Assembly: GCA_043228905.1 (NCBI GenBank)
Contig: JBHGNT010000005.1
Location: 12,214,001 to 12,278,000 of the forward strand
DNA: 64,000 nucleotides
Direction of reading: 5' to 3'
Source: Azolla caroliniana
Lineage: Eukaryota > Polypodiophyta
Positions 10,556 through 20,405 of this stretch are shown piece by piece (the stretch's first letter is position 1; every line of letters begins with the position of its first letter). The translations under genes were made by a program, and so were the position numbers. The notes below the pieces were generated by a model. It saw nothing but the letters and a program-made list of their open reading frames with translations. It had not been told where the DNA came from and did not search any database.

Positions 10556-10696
10556 GGAATACATAAAATATTATTTTCATTTATGTTTTATTATAGAAAA
10601 TTGATGTATATTCCAGATTTCTCTGGAACATTCTAGAAACTTCAGGAGTATTCCTTAGAACACTATAAAAGGAGGCACAAGGCGTTATTTCGAACC

Positions 10697-10708
10697 AAAT
10701 CGGTTCAA
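10697..10708 (+). promoter_or_regulatory. Self-primer donor sequence in the B LTR
   Basis: AAATCGGTTCAA lies about 30 bases after the TATA-like box, where the transcript should begin. It is exactly complementary to TTGAACCGATTT just after the LTR. It sits in an imperfect hairpin (GAACC/GGTTC). In a Tf1-type scheme this RNA end folds back as the primer for minus-strand DNA. The same 12 bases recur in the 3' LTR at 15949-15960. Confidence 0.7.
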
Positions 10709-10772
10709 CGCCAATCTTAAGCCTCCTAGCTACTGTACATTTCCTTCACATAATATATATCTTTTCTTATCA

Positions 10773-10824
<52 letters not shown>

Positions 10825-10933
10825 CCTCCCTCTCACTCACTCTTTCCTTCTCTCGAGAGTTCTTCACCTCTCTTAGTACTAATACTTCTTTTAGTACTAA
10901 TTCCTTCTCTGTCTTAGTACTGTTCCTGACAGT

Positions 10934-10945
10934 TTGAACCGATTT
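10934..10945 (+). promoter_or_regulatory. Self-priming primer-binding site of element B
   Basis: TTGAACCGATTT starts two bases after the LTR end (CTGACA, gt, then the site). No TGG-starting tRNA-complementary site is present at this place. All twelve bases pair with 10697-10708 of the LTR RNA. Confidence 0.7.
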
Positions 10946-11005
10946 TCTCTACCTTCTGTCTCTCTCATTTCCTACTAATCTCTTATTCTTCTTTTCTTTC
11001 ATCCC

Positions 11006-12157
11006 ATGGCCACTATTAGCACTGAAGAATATCAATCTGTTTTCTCGAAATTTCAATGCTTGAAAGAGAAGCTCCATGCTTTGGAACAAGAAAACCAACG
11101 GTTGCTGGGGGATCTTCAGCAAATCTCCTTAGAAAAGCAACAAACGCAACAACAACATGGGGAACTTGCGTTAGGCGTGCAACAACTTGAAGCAACCATC
11201 GTAGCGAAGCAACAACAAGGGCCCGGAACACAAGGGATTCATAAAGAACCAAAGATTGGCCTTCCCACGAAGTTCGATGGAACGCGATCGCAGTTTAGAG
11301 GGTTCCTTAACCAGGTACGATTAGTTATTCAAATGCATCCTTCCCGATATCCCATCGATGCATCATGAGTGGGTTTAGTAGGCACTTTGTTAAGTGGCTC
11401 AGCGTTGGCATGGTTCGCTCCACTATTAGAAAAGGAATCTCTGTTACTCAACAATTTTGAAGAGTTTCTAGGTGAGTTTAAAGCATGTTTCGGAGATACT
11501 GACAGCATCAGGACCGCAATCAACAAAATTCGGCGATTACGCCAAGGTGACTGTCCAACCTCCGCATACGCTGCAGATTTTCGCCTACTCGCCGCTGATA
11601 TCCCTTGGGATGATCAAGCCTTGATGGAGCAATTCCATTATGGTTTACGCAACGACGTCAAGGATTTACTCTTGACCTTCCCCGAAGAGCCAAAGTCCTT
11701 AACAGAAGCAATCAGTCGCGCGGTGAGATGTGACAACCGCCTCTTTGAGCGACGTTCGGAACGACAGCGACAGATGCCGAGGGCAAGATCAAAGCCCACC
11801 TACGCCTCAATGGTAGCAAGACCTTTTCTGAGGGAGTCATATAATGCGCCTCAAGGGAATACTCTGACTCCGATGGAGATTGACACTACACGTCGTCGAG
11901 GGCCATTATCTGAAGAAGAAAAGCAGTGACGCCGTACAAATCGACTATGTCTTTACTGCGGTGGACCAGGACATATTGCAATAAATTGCCCCCATAGGCC
12001 AAGAAGATAGGTAAACCAAATAGTCGCTAGTTCTAATTGTACTAAACCCGAGCCTATTTCAGTAGGGATATCTGATAGTCCTAATAGTACTAATAGCCCA
12101 GATCTAGTGAACAGATTTGATATCCTTAGTCAATTAGAAGAAGAGTTAAACGACTAA
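11006..12157 (+). pseudogene. Gag of element B
   Basis: Gag of a sushi-like chromovirus, starting MATISTEEYQSVFSK. An N-terminal coiled coil (FQCLKEKLHALEQENQRLL) is followed by a capsid-like domain (PTKFDGTRSQFRGFLNQV near 11265, ALAWFAPLLEKE, FGDTDSIRTAINKIRRL, AVRCDNRLFERR) and a zinc knuckle CLYCGGPGHIAINC near 11950 (CX2CX4HX4C). Three in-frame stops: TGA at 11366-11368 (Arg in C), TGA at 11927-11929, TAG at 12008-12010 (Gln in C). Without these it would end at TAA 12155-12157. Pol continues in the -1 frame from the heptamer at 12145. Confidence 0.9.
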
Positions 12158-12189
12158 GTCCAGCCAAAATAGGAGTCGTTTGGTTGGAC
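12145..12189 (+). promoter_or_regulatory. -1 ribosomal frameshift signal at the gag/pol junction of B
   Basis: Slippery heptamer GTTAAAC (12145-12151; zero-frame codons TTA AAC), a six-base spacer GACTAA that holds the gag stop, then a hairpin. Its 5' arm GTCCAGCCAAA (12158-12168) pairs with TTTGGTTGGAC (12179-12189): eleven pairs, one of them G-U, with a ten-base loop. The -1 frame is open from the heptamer into pol (LSPAKIG, WLDSP). The same arrangement occurs in C. GTTAAAC is a known natural -1 slippery site in other systems. A loop-downstream pairing (TAGG with CCTA) could make a pseudoknot, but this is weak. Confidence 0.8.
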
Positions 12190-15100
12190 AGCCCTAGATC
12201 TGTGCAGCCCATTAGTGGTTCCATTCCCTCTAAGCAAGTTAGTGATGTGTTCGTAGCCCAAGTAATAGTTAGTACTAAAAGTACCCCTCCAGTACATGTC
12301 CTAGCACTCCTAGATTCTGGAGCTAACTCTTGCTTTATGGATAAGAAATTTGCTCAAGCTCATAAGATATCCCTAAGAAAACTCCAGTGTCCAGCCTCTG
12401 TAGTAGTCATTGATGGACATCCCATTGCTTCCGGAAATATCATAGAAGAGTCAGAGCCCATTAATATTGTCCTAGATAACTTAGCATGTCTAGTATCATT
12501 TAATATTATTAGTATCCCAGAACATCCCATAGTTTTAGGATTATCGTGGTTCGAGTTACATAACCCAGACATAGATTGGAGAACAAGAGAAATACGGTGT
12601 CGACAAACCCAAGGGTCAACTCAGAAGATGGCAACCATTTCGCTACGTCAGTTGCGTAAAGAAGGGCACAAGGAGGAAATGTTCCTCTTTGCAATATCAG
12701 TAAACCCCTCCAACACCATTAAAGAAGAATCCACCGTTCAACTTCCCGAGAAGTATTGTCATTACGCCGATGTGTTCAATAAAGTACAAGCCAACAAACT
12801 TCCTCATCATCGACCGTACGATTGCCCCATTGATTTACAACCGGGAAAAGAGCCGTCATGGGGACCAATCTACAATTTGTCACCAACCGAGCTGGAAGTC
12901 CTTCGGGCCTATATAGAGGAGAATTTGGAAAATGGTTTCATTCGGCATTCGAAATCTCCAGTCGGCGCAACCATTTTCTTCGTCAAGAAAAAGGATGGAT
13001 CGCTTCGTCTCGTTGTAGATTACCGTGGCCTGAATAAGGTTACAATCAGGAATAGGTATGCTCTTCCCATTATCTCAAGTCTTTTAGAACGGATCAATGG
13101 TGCCAGGTTCTTCACGAAGATCGACTTACGGGGGGGAGCATATAACCTCGTACGGATCCGACCAGGAGACGAATGGAAAACCGCGTTTCGCACCAGATAT
13201 GGGCACTTCGAGTATACGGTCATGCCATTCAGCCTCACTAATGCGCCGACAGTCTTCCAACACATGGCTAATGATATATTCCGAGATCTATTGGATGATT
13301 GTTTGATCATCTATTTGGATGATCTACTGGTTTATTCGAAGACCCAAGAAGAACATGATTCTCATGTACTATTAGTACTAAAACGACTTCGAGAACATGG
13401 TATGTATGCAAAGCTGGAAAAATGTAGTTTCGGGTGCAACCAAGTGGAATTTCTCGGCTACATCATTTCGTCAGAAGACATCTCCATGGACCCAGCTAAG
13501 GTCAAAACGGTGGTAGAATGGCAGACTTCGCGTTCGGTGCGGGATGTGCAATGCTTCCTAGGCTTTGCCAATTTTTATCGGAAGTTCATACAAGATTACT
13601 CAAAGATCGTTCTACCTCTCACACAACTTACCAGGAAGGGACAACCGTTCATCTGGTCTGAAGAAACGGACATGGCTTTCGAGAGTCTTAAAAAGGCATT
13701 TACATCGGCTCCAATTCTAGCTCATGTCGATCTGGAAAAACCATTCATTATCGAAGCTGACGCATCGGATTTTGCATTGGGGAGCATTTTGTCACAACAG
13801 GGGAATGATGAGAAGCTACATCCTGTGGCTTTTCACTCACGCAAGTTTGACGCCGCCGAAATCAACTACGAAATTCATGATAAGGAGTTATTGGCAATAG
13901 TGGATTCTTTTATGCAATGGAGGCATTTTCTAGAGGGATCCTCTCATCCGGTCACCGTATTTAGTGACCACAAGAACCTTGCCTACTTTCAGGATGCTCG
14001 TGTGTTGAATCGACGTCAAGCTCGGTGGGCCCACTTCCTCACGCGTTTCGACTTCAAAATTACATATCGTCCGGGGAAGCACCAAGGGAAGGCAAATGCA
14101 TTATCATGGCGTTTGTATCTAGCACCCTATCCTGGCGAGCCAACTTTTGATAACAAAAAACAAGTCATCTTGGGACCGGCACGACTACAAGCAACACAGA
14201 TCTTTGACATGCCCATGGATTCCCGCGTTATCAATACCATACGCGAAGACTTGAAGACAGATGCGTTCGCCCAAGCTATACTAGCACAAATTGATCCCTC
14301 TCGAGTGTCGTGTTCACAGTCGCAACCACCAGGTACGGACTATCGGCAATTCAAATACCATGATGGATTACTCTTCTTTAAAGAACTTTTGTATGTTCCT
14401 AATGGTTCTTGCCGCCTTCAAGTAGTACAAAACTGTCATGACACATATACAGCTGGGCATTTTGGTAGTACTAAAACATTACATTTAGTACAACGATCAT
14501 TCTGGTGGCCCTATATGCGACAATTTGTCGAGGATTTTGTTCGGACTTGTGATACATGCTGCAAAGCGAAAATGCCAAGGCATCATCCATATGGTTTATT
14601 AGAACCATTACCAATTCCAAGCAAGCCGTGGCAATCCATTGCTCTAGACTTCATCACAGATCTTCCAGTCTCTAAGGGGTTCAATGTGATTATAACGGTG
14701 GTCGATCGATATACGAAGATGGCTCATTTATTGCCATGTACTAAGGAGATCTCTAGTGAAGACACTGCCGAAATTGTCATGTGTGAAGTATGTCGGCATC
14801 ATGGACTTCCCGATAGTATCATCAGCGACCGTGGCCCCTAGTTCATGTCAAAATTCTGGAAGCACCTTTTTTACATGCTCAAGGTCACTTGTAACCTCTC
14901 CTCCGGCTACCACCCACAAACCGACGGCCAAACCGAACGAACCAATCAAACGTTGGAGTAGTATCTGCGGTGCTTTCTCAGTTATCATCAGGATGATTGG
15001 GCAGATATTCTCCACTTTGCCGAATTTGCCTATAACAACTCTATCCACGCATCCACTAAAGTTACACCATTTTATGCTTATACGGGATGTCACCCCTGAT

Positions 15101-15744
15101 GGTGTGTACTTGAAACCCCAGAGGTGTCCACAAATCCTTGTGCAGAGGATCATTTGGAGAGGTTACGCAAGATACAAGCGGATTTATCTACTCATCTCCA
15201 ACAAGCTCAACAAACACACAAGGTTTATGCAGACCGTCATCAACTCCCATCTAGTTTTAACATTGGAGAACGGGTATGGCTACCCCGACGACACATCAAG
15301 ACTACTCGCCCATGCGAGAAGTTGGATTATCGGCGATTAGGTCCTTTCCGTATTATAGGAAAGATTAATGATGTCGCTTTTCGTCTTGATCTACGTCCAC
15401 AACTTCAGATACATCCAGTGTTTCAGAGTTCTCTCCTCAAACCCTATCAAGAGAGCACCATCCCAGGACGTATTACACAGCCTCCACCCCCGATCGAGCT
15501 TGAAAATGGACTTGAGTACGAGGTTGCCACCATCCTTGATTCCAAGCTTGTTCGCAACAAGCTCTACTATCTAGTCGATTGGCTAGGATATAGTCCCAAC
15601 GAGCGTACTTGGGAACCGATAGAGAATGTCACCAATGCTCGTGCGCTTCTTGAAGACTTCCATCGTCAATATCCAGACAAACCGGGTCCTCAATCCAAAA
15701 CGACTCGTTACACTTGTCGTAGGGGGGATAGTGTCATGATATGA
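12151..15744 (+). pseudogene. Pol of element B: protease, RT, RNase H, integrase, chromodomain
   Basis: Pol read in the -1 frame after gag. Protease: LALLDSGANSCFMDKKF near 12300. [22 protein letters not shown] near 12975, IDLRGGAYNLVRI near 13120 (one extra Gly codon in a G run), LIIYLDDLLVYS near 13305. RNase H: IEADASDFALGSI near 13750. Integrase: HHCC (NCHDTYTAGHFG, RTCDTCCKAK) near 14430-14570, core Asp in LDFITDLPVS and SDRGP, Glu in TERTNQTLE. The C-terminal chromodomain (YEVATILDSKLVRNKLYYLV, WLGYSPNERTWEP) is near 15510-15620; it would direct integration to marked chromatin. Stops: TAG 14839-14841, TAG 14959-14961, TGA 15097-15099. Paralogue C has Gln, Gln and Arg there. No net frameshift was found. 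Confidence 0.92.
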
Positions 15745-16024
15745 CAAGACTTGAACCCATGACCTTATGCTACATGAGTCGAGCTCTTGACCATTAGACT
15801 ATACATTGTAATACATAGAATATTATTTTCATTTATGTTTTATTATAGAAAATTGATGTATATTCCAGATTTCTTTGGAACATTCTAGAAACTTCAGGAG
15901 TATTCCTTAGAACACTATAAAAGGAGGCACAAAGCATTATTTCGAACCAAATCGGTTCAACGCTAGTCTTAAGCCTCCTAGCTACTGTACATTTCTTTCA
16001 CATAATATATATCTTTTCTTATCA

Positions 16025-16055
<31 letters not shown>

Positions 16056-16187
16056 CTCACTCTCTCTCACTCTCTCCCTCCCTCCCTCTCACTCACTCTT
16101 TCCTTCTCTCGAGAGTTCTTCACCTCTCTTAGTACTAATACTTCTTTTAGTACTAATTCCTTCTCTGCCTTAGTACTGTTCCTGACA
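15732..16187 (+). repeat. 3' LTR of element B
   Basis: TGTCATGATATGACAAG to GTTCCTGACA, preceded by the purine tract. In place of the pure (TC)n of the 5' LTR it has a TCACTC-type array (about 16026-16080), so the microsatellite has changed independently. Confidence 0.95.
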
Positions 16188-16192
16188 TCACC

Positions 16193-16612
16193 CCAAAGCT
16201 TGCTCGACGATACGATGGCCCCTTTCCCATCATCGAGAAACTATCTCCATTGACTTACAAAGTCAAGCTACTGGAACACATGGGTGTGCATCCGGTGTTC
16301 CACATTTCTTTGCTCAAGAGGAGCTACGTGGATGAAAACCATGAGGATATGACGGTTCGAAGGGGTCTCGCCTTGATGATTGACAAGGGTAGCGACTATG
16401 TCTTGGAGGCCATCCTTCGTCATCGGGATCGACCAAACCAAAATGGGCGTAATAGGCTCTACTTTTGCCAATGGAAAGGCAAACCCACAAAAGAGAATTC
16501 GTGGCAACAAGGCGCGACCTTGTGGCAAATTGAAGATGTGGTTAATGCATATAATTCCCATCACCCTTTTAAAATGAAGAGGGGACACCTTCTTCAAAGG
16601 GGGGAATTGTAA
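16193..16612 (+). pseudogene. C-terminal integrase and chromodomain of element A, beyond the B insertion
   Basis: Continuation of the A pol frame: PKLARRYDGPFPIIEKLSPL, HPVFHISLLK, then a chromodomain-like module (YVLEAILRHRD, LYFCQWKGKPTKENSWQQ, near 16400-16510). It ends at TAA 16610-16612, overlapping the LTR start. The aromatic and WKG positions of the chromodomain are kept, placing A among chromoviruses. The polypurine tract aaaggggggaat precedes the LTR. Confidence 0.9.
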
Positions 16613-17261
16613 CACATTAGCTGTGTTGAAGGGTTCCATGATTGGAACCGCAACACCCACCTCGACGGATTGAGGTGAGGGCCTTTCTCGATGGATAGAG
16701 AAGGTGCCCATGACTCAAGGTAAGAGTCGCGTGCTTATAAGTCTTCTCGATGGATAGAGAAGACACCCATGACCCAAGGTGTGAGGCATGGGTTGTACGT
16801 GTTCAATTGCCACGGTGCACATGGGGAATGTAACCTCTAGTGCATCGAATACCCCAAAGTACTCAAGTACCTTTGTGGGGGAAGGGAATCTCCCTATGCA
16901 TTCAAATAACCTAATGCAGTCAAGTCCTATGTGTGGGAATGGAATCTCCCTAGGCATTCAATCAACTTTAGATGTAGTCAAGATCTATGTGGGGGAATGG
17001 AATCTCCCTAGTGATTGTATTCAATACTATTATGATTGATATAGGGTACTCATGTACTATATGGGGAAACTTATGAGAGAATAAAGAGGATCTTCTATAT
17101 AAGTTGGACAGAGGGTGGTTGGGCGGAGGTTCAACGGATCCAAGCTCTCTCTCTTAGTCATTTATCCCCTTAGTCATTCCCCCATAGTCGAAGAGCGTTG
17201 ACACGCGAGTCCGAATCCGATCGGCAATCCATCCTTATCGCAAAATTTCGGTGGTGTTACA
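16608..17261 (+). repeat. 3' LTR of element A
   Basis: TGTAACACATTAG to GGTGGTGTTACA. Relative to the 5' LTR it has a third copy of the ~58-bp internal unit (about 16955-17010) and an extra ~60-bp segment near 16708-16765. The other sequence is very similar. Confidence 0.92.
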
Positions 17262-17536
17262 CCGCCTCCTCCCCCCCCTCCCCCTCATCCATGGTTTATT
17301 TATTTCAATCCGATGAATCAGAGTTAACCAGGCTTAAATGAAGAGCAGGCAGGGTTAACAATTAACGAGGGTTAAAAGATAACCAGGGTTGTCCTCCAAG
17401 CCCTAAAAAGCGTATTAAGTAAAAGCAGCTACATTCCTACATGTAAAGGTTCGTTCGTAGTCTCCTTTCTTCTTCTTCTTCATCTCACCTTTTGCAGCGG
17501 CGCGGTTTCGTCTCCTCGTCCCCTTCTCTGTCTGCA
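17262..17536 (+). promoter_or_regulatory. Upstream region and 5' leader of the RPL14 locus
   Basis: Between the A LTR and the ATG. It contains a telo-box-like aagccctaaaaag near 17397 and a pyrimidine-rich stretch (ctcctttcttcttcttcttc, 17461-17480), both frequent in plant ribosomal protein genes. No TATA box is evident. Any promoter elements further upstream are now separated by the 11.6-kb element A. Confidence 0.4.
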
Positions 17537-17615
17537 ATGGTGAGAATTCTTTTCTCCTCTGCTAAAGCTGTCACTGATGCCATCCATCATTTCTCTTACG
17601 GACTAACATAACATC

Positions 17616-17673
<58 letters not shown>

Positions 17674-19356
17674 TAAATATCCGTTTCTTCAGCCTTTCCG
17701 GCGCTATGTAGAGATCGGATCGGACGTGTGGCCATGGTGAATTATGGACGTAGCTATGGAAAGCTCGTCGTCATCGTCGATGTTGTCGACCAAAATAGGG
17801 TAATGCCATATTTCTGTCTTCGCAAATATCTATTTGCTCTTTGAGCGAATATGTTTTTCTGCGATTTCATGGAGCTCCTCGGCTATACATTTGTATATTA
17901 TTTCAGAGCCCCAAATTTGTTCGTCTCTTTTAAGTCTCGACTTTGTTCCTTCTTTCAAGACGATTTTTTTTAATCGGAGTCTTCGGAAACTAAATGTTCT
18001 TGTTCTTTCACCCTACATACAATTCAGTGTTTTGGCTCTTTTAAAAACATACTACCTACATACCTTTGTTTCAAAGACACACCTACGTATTTGTAACGGG
18101 ATTTGACGTGTCCTTCTGCTTTCTCGTCTAGCAGAAAGTGGATTGTTCTTTGGGCATATCTTTATCTCGTTTAGCAATTTCTATTTGCATTTCTTGTTAT
18201 CGGGCACTAGTTGATTCCCCTGATCTGGTGCGTGCAGCCATGAATTTCAAGAAACTCTCCTTGACAGATATAAAAGTTGAGATACCAAGAATGCCAAAGA
18301 AAAAGCAGCTTGCTGATGCAGTCGAAGCCGCAGGTACCGATTTACACTATAAATGGCTCAATGATGTCGGTCGACATACACCCTCATAGCCTTTTAATCA
18401 TCTTTTAATTTTATTTATGCTTTTCCTCTTCACATGCGTTATCTCATACCTACATCACACGGTGTCTTGTTAACGAATTTGGATTTGTGAGTAGAATTCA
18501 GTAGGTGGACCTTTTCTCAGTCCTTGCCTGGAGAATAAGCGTGTGAAGAGCTCTGTTTTGTCCACGTGTCATACGAACTCAGTTTTGCCTGGAGAATAAT
18601 AAGCGTGTTTTTAATTTCTTACCTGCTAAACTGACAGTCTATTCCACGAACTCCGTTAGTTATAGTAGCCATTGCTTACAAAGTTTGCGTTGTGTTAAAA
18701 AATCATGTGTTAGCCTGGTAAACTAGTTTCAGGAATTTAGTAATGTTGCCAGATAACGTGCTAGTCGTATGAATGACCTCAGTTTTTATGCATAATCTAG
18801 GTAGGTAAGTTTTATTTGAAACTTGAGTTTTCTCGTAATCAAGGTGCTTAACTTGCTAATGAGTGGATGATATGTATATACATATATATACATATATGTT
18901 GATGTAGGGTCAATGATTGTTGCATTATTTTCTGGTTAAATTCATTTTATAGGTAGACTTTGATCTATGACATGATTGTACAAGTCAGTGTCTTCTTCTT
19001 TAATCATTTGCTAACCTATTTCTCCAGTCTAAGCGCATTTGTATGTGAGTGCTCCTACTTAGTATTTTTGAGAAACTATATGCATCATCTGGGGACTCAT
19101 GTTCTGAGTAGATGTCAGTGGAAAGTGGGCTAACAACTCATGGGGAAGGAAGCTTATTGTTCAGAAAAAAAGAGCTTCTTTGAATGATTTTGATCGTTTC
19201 AAGGTCATGGTTGCTAGAATCAAGGCAAGTATCTCTGCATTTTCTTCGAAATTTTTGGATTTACTTCAAAACTATCTGCTAAACAGCAATCACATTTTGC
19301 AGAGAAGTTCACTTGTGAAGAAGGAGCTAGCTAAATTGAGAAAGGAAAAAGCTTAA
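17537..19356 (+). pseudogene. RPL14: 60S ribosomal protein L14 (eL14), split gene with two lesions
   Basis: eL14 is a component of the cytosolic large ribosomal subunit. Five exons fit plant eL14: 17537-17539 (ATG alone), 17693-17799 (PFRRYVEIG, then [20 protein letters not shown]), 18204-18333 ([31 protein letters not shown]), 19112-19224 ([34 protein letters not shown]), 19303-19356 ([16 protein letters not shown], stop TAA). Introns have GT-AG ends except the last, which is GC-AG (AAG/GCAAGT). Two lesions: a 5-bp tandem repeat TCGGA-TCGGA at 17715-17724 shifts the frame after EIG, and the acceptor before exon 3 reads CGG where CAG is expected (18201-18203). An in-frame ATG in good context at 17734 could rescue only a shortened N-terminus. 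Introns rule out a processed copy, so this is a decayed DNA-level duplicate or an assembly error in a real gene. Confidence 0.85.
17619..17667. repeat. (TC)n microsatellite in RPL14 intron 1
   Basis: About 48 bases of CT repeat between the start-codon exon and exon 2. Confidence 0.95.
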
Positions 19357-19654
19357 TTTGTTTACAGACTCCGAAATTTTGCCCTTTTAATGTTAGAAAC
19401 AATTTGTTAATGAGAGTTTTGTTAAGCGAATTAGATTTATCAGCCAATTTATATGGAGATCTTATACTTGAGTAGCGTTTAATCAATTCCTCGATTTTTC
19501 TTCTGTATTTTGGAGGTACATTTTCTAGTTATGTTTATTTAACAGAGAGTATACTTTTAGTATTCCTATTGCTGAACGATATTGTATTTATTTATTATAT
19601 CTTTGATAATATTATATTTGATTATATATCCTCTTCTCTCCATGTTAGGAGATA

Positions 19655-20405
19655 GATATGATAGGTGGGGTTGGTTTCTTTATCAGGAACTCAGGCTATG
19701 GTTTGTTCATAATAAGCCATAAACTGGTGATCTGTGATTCTTATAACCCTGAATATCCCACAGGTTTTCTGTGGGGTGCCATTTCATTTATCTCCTTAAA
19801 TAAATGTGGTTTCATAGTACAAGTTCTTCACGTCACTGAAGAGGTTGTCTCCAAATACCATTACATTTTAGTAGTAAAAATCGTTATGTTGGACAATTGT
19901 AACAATGGGGAAGTAATTGGAGGACAAGTAATACCATTAGTATTGGTGACTGATTTAATTTTCATATCCTATGTTCATTCAATATTGATATGAAGTCTTA
20001 CAGGTTTGGATCTAGTATCCTAAAGTAACCCGAGAGTATGGAAAAAACAATAAAACATTTGATTGGTCATTGACTGGATGCAGATGGTGTCTCGTATTTA
20101 GTTGTGGTCAGAGAGTATGGAAAAAACAATAAAACATTTGATTGGTCATTGATTGGATGCAGATTGTGTCTCGTATTTATTTGTGGTAGGGAGCCATGTG
20201 TGCCAGGTGGGGTTTTTTCTGAGCATAGGAGATATGAGGCCGGTCATTATTGAAAAGATAATGGCCTCATGGCCTATGCCGCATAACCCTGAATACCTCA
20301 CAGGTTCTCTGTTGGGTGCCTTATCATGTGACTCCGTAATGAAATGTGGTTTCATAGTACAAGTTCTTCCATCTCTCTGAAGAGGTTGTCTCCAAACTCC
20401 ACTAC
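19655..20405. repeat. Imperfect duplication, ~200 bp, spaced ~540 bp
   Basis: Shared blocks include aggtggggtt, ataaccctgaata, ttctctgt/ttttctgt with gggtgcc, and aaatgtggtttcatagtac followed by aagttcttc. Both copies can be read in one frame across the shared part. Confidence 0.75.
20032..20188. repeat. 79-bp tandem duplication
   Basis: gagagtatggaaaaaacaat starts at 20032 and again at 20111. The two copies differ at only a few positions, so this is fairly recent. Confidence 0.9.

Larger units (their letters stand above)
10480..10931 (+). repeat. 5' LTR of element B
   Basis: TGTCATGATATGG to GTTCCTGACA. It has a TATA-like cactataaaagg at 10661-10672 and a long (TC)n at about 10775-10820. 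An antisense tRNA-like module occupies its first ~75 bases. By eye it differs from the 3' LTR (15732-16187) by a few percent. Confidence 0.95.
10480..16187 (+). mobile_element. Ty3/gypsy chromovirus B (sushi/Tcn1-like), nested in A
   Basis: A full-length copy with two LTRs, gag, a -1 frameshift signal, pol with chromodomain, polypurine tract (aggggggata) and perfect 5-bp target duplication TCACC (10475-10479 and 16188-16192). The gag segment AVRCDNRLFERRSE and the RT segment GDEWKTAFRTRYGHFEY recall fungal and vertebrate sushi/Tf1-type chromoviruses; placement by phylogeny was not possible here. It is closely related to element C. Six premature stops make it inactive. Confidence 0.95.
5644..17261 (+). 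mobile_element. Ty3/gypsy chromovirus A, with chromovirus B nested in it
   Basis: A full-length but decayed element: 5' LTR, tRNA-Met primer site, gag, protease, RT-RNase H, integrase with chromodomain, polypurine tract, 3' LTR. The 5-bp target duplication CCGCC is perfect (5639-5643 and 17262-17266). Its integrase reading frame is split at 10479/16188 by element B. The frame resumes across B as GIT followed by PKLARRYDGPFPI. The insertion lies about 275 bp upstream of the RPL14 start codon. Confidence 0.95.

Noticed and set aside
10932-10945. Primer site of B and C as complement of a tRNA T-loop (GTTCAAAC)
   Set aside because: The match to a T-loop is short, while the match to the element's own LTR is 12 bases in B and covaries in C.
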